Below, in pieces: positions 5,784-6,804 of a stretch of 6,804 nucleotides of DNA. Positions within the stretch are counted from its first letter, which is position 1, and every line of letters starts with the position of its first letter. A program made the position numbers and the translations under genes. The DNA comes from Sulfurimonas sp. (GTDB lineage: Bacteria > Campylobacterota > Campylobacteria > Campylobacterales > Sulfurimonadaceae), in the NCBI GenBank assembly GCA_022712775.1, contig JAFLJZ010000026.1, positions 1 to 6,804 of the forward strand, in the 5' to 3' direction. The notes under the pieces are model-generated. The model did not search any database and was not told where the DNA came from. It saw nothing but the letters and a program-made list of their open reading frames with translations.

Positions 5784-6804
5784 TTATAACTTAAGGGTTT
5801 TTACTACCACCTCATAGAGATTTTTCGATATAGAGTGTGTAGATACTACACGACTTAATTCTATTTGCATAAGTTTTTTATTTTTTTCGTTCATTTTTTC
5901 ATATACTTTAAACGCACCGGCTAAGCCTGAAGCCATCTGTGCATTTATGTTGTCAATCTCTATAATTTTGTCTACAACAAACTTATATCCACTTCCATCT
6001 TTTGCATGAAAATGTTTATAATTTCTTGCAAATACTCCGATTAATGAACGGACTAAATTTGGTACTTTTTCATCATAAACCTCATCATTTTGCAAGGCTA
6101 TAACACGAGCAAGTGTTCCTTCTCTCTCTGAGGCAGCTAAAATAGAAAAGTACTTATTCATTGTTAAAGTATCATTTTTATATTTTGTGTAAAAATCAGC
6201 CTGAGCAACATGAGCCAAGGAAGCATCTGAATTTTCTAAGATATCAAGTGCAACAATTCTATCTGTCATTGTAATTGAATTTTTATATTGGGAACTTGTA
6301 AGTGAAATAATTTCTTCTTCATTTAAGGCACTTAAAATCCTTAAACAACGATTCTTTATTGCTCTTTTTCCCATACTAATACTATCTATTTCTATCGAAT
6401 CTGCACGATGATACTTTGTATATATACTCAATAATTTATCTTTATATACTGTTGCCAAATATTTAGCTAATCTTTCTCTTGCATCATATATTAATTCAAA
6501 ATCTATACATTCTTGTCTTTGCATTAAGGTTGAAACAGATGGAAGTTCAAGTAACATTGCCTTATATGAAAGATTCGTATCTAAGTCGAGTAAGTAACCA
6601 AAGGATTGAATAAACTCCTCACTAATCTCCCCTCCTAGCATTATCGTTTCTAAGGTTTCTACTGCAAAGGATTGTGCTGATTCATACTTCACAAAACTAT
6701 TTGAATCATGTTTCATAAGAAATGAATAATTTGTTTTTTCTTGTTCTATAATTATTGGAGATGAAAAATCACGATTTAAAGAAACGATAGGTTTGGCTAC
6801 TAAA
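5784..6804 (-). CDS. pepN: Aminopeptidase N (M1 family), C-terminal part, 5' end outside the window
   Basis: The frame is open to the window edge, giving 339 C-terminal residues. The ATG at 6716 is internal: 29 further in-frame codons upstream continue the family pattern. KPIVSLNRDFSSPIII, then NYSFLMKHDSNSF, then KYESAQSFA match the PepN stretch that in E. coli reads like KPVLSLLRGFSAPV, then LMRHARNDFSRWDAAQS. This is the junction into the alpha-helical C-terminal domain of the Cys-Gly/Ala-type PepN group, which caps the catalytic chamber. The rest is helical, ending at TLKL with TAA at 5784-5786. The catalytic GAMEN and HExxHxxxE motifs would lie in the missing upstream part. PepN is a cytoplasmic zinc enzyme that removes N-terminal residues from peptides. 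It lies 59 bases upstream of the SQR-like gene on the same strand, with no evident functional link. Confidence 0.88.
   Translation of the reverse strand, partial: LVAKPIVSLNRDFSSPIIIEQEKTNYSFLMKHDSNSFVKYESAQSFAVETLETIMLGGEISEEFIQSFGYLLDLDTNLSYKAMLLELPSVSTLMQRQECIDFELIYDARERLAKYLATVYKDKLLSIYTKYHRADSIEIDSISMGKRAIKNRCLRILSALNEEEIISLTSSQYKNSITMTDRIVALDILENSDASLAHVAQADFYTKYKNDTLTMNKYFSILAASEREGTLARVIALQNDEVYDEKVPNLVRSLIGVFARNYKHFHAKDGSGYKFVVDKIIEIDNINAQMASGLAGAFKVYEKMNEKNKKLMQIELSRVVSTHSISKNLYEVVVKTLKL

Noticed and set aside
6714..6716. ATG at 6716 as the start of a 310-residue protein
   Set aside because: The frame stays open upstream to the window edge and the extra residues (PIVSLNRDFSSP) match PepN, so this Met is internal.
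1..6804. CRISPR arrays, tRNA or rRNA genes, insertion sequences
   Set aside because: No regularly spaced repeats, cloverleaf sequences, rRNA motifs, transposase genes or terminal inverted repeats were seen.

Overview
The window looks like a low-GC chromosome segment from a free-living, sulfur-oxidising member of the Campylobacterota (Sulfurimonas/Sulfurovum/Arcobacter-like). This is inferred from the AT-rich base composition, short AAGG-type ribosome binding sites, a sulfide:quinone oxidoreductase (SQR)-like flavoprotein and a PepN-type aminopeptidase. The genus cannot be fixed from the sequence alone.

Layout. Positions 1-117 are an AT-rich leader with a possible promoter. Positions 118-867 (+) encode a complete response regulator with a receiver and a winged-helix DNA-binding domain. 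Facing it tail-to-tail, with only 4 bp between stop codons, is a two-gene minus-strand operon: a membrane protein with a peptide-deformylase-like N-terminal domain (3171-3971), then a six-domain hybrid sensor kinase (872-3160). Upstream of that operon, also on the minus strand, are a 54-codon gene (4042-4206), the SQR-like gene (4255-5724), and the 3' part of pepN (5784 to the window edge, start outside).

The most unusual feature is the two-gene operon. The deformylase-like domain still follows the peptide deformylase fold along its length but has lost all three metal ligands and the catalytic Glu (the Cys is Gly; HExxH reads RKIDY). It carries three membrane segments and a CxxC motif. The kinase has intact ATP-binding boxes, an intact receiver Asp and an intact HPt His, but its H-box reads M-S-Y-E-I-R-T-P: the phospho-accepting His is Tyr. 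So two apparent pseudoenzymes are encoded together and face an intact DNA-binding response regulator. A Tyr in the H-box is known from the Caulobacter pseudokinase DivL, which makes a non-canonical signalling role plausible. My working model is that the membrane pseudo-deformylase supplies the input, the pseudokinase acts as an allosteric or phosphate-shuttling node through its receiver and HPt, and the regulator is the output. Only the sequence features are seen; the model is inference.

The SQR-like gene and the 54-codon gene probably form an operon for sulfide oxidation at the inner face of the cytoplasmic membrane. Whether the regulatory genes control them is not shown by the sequence.
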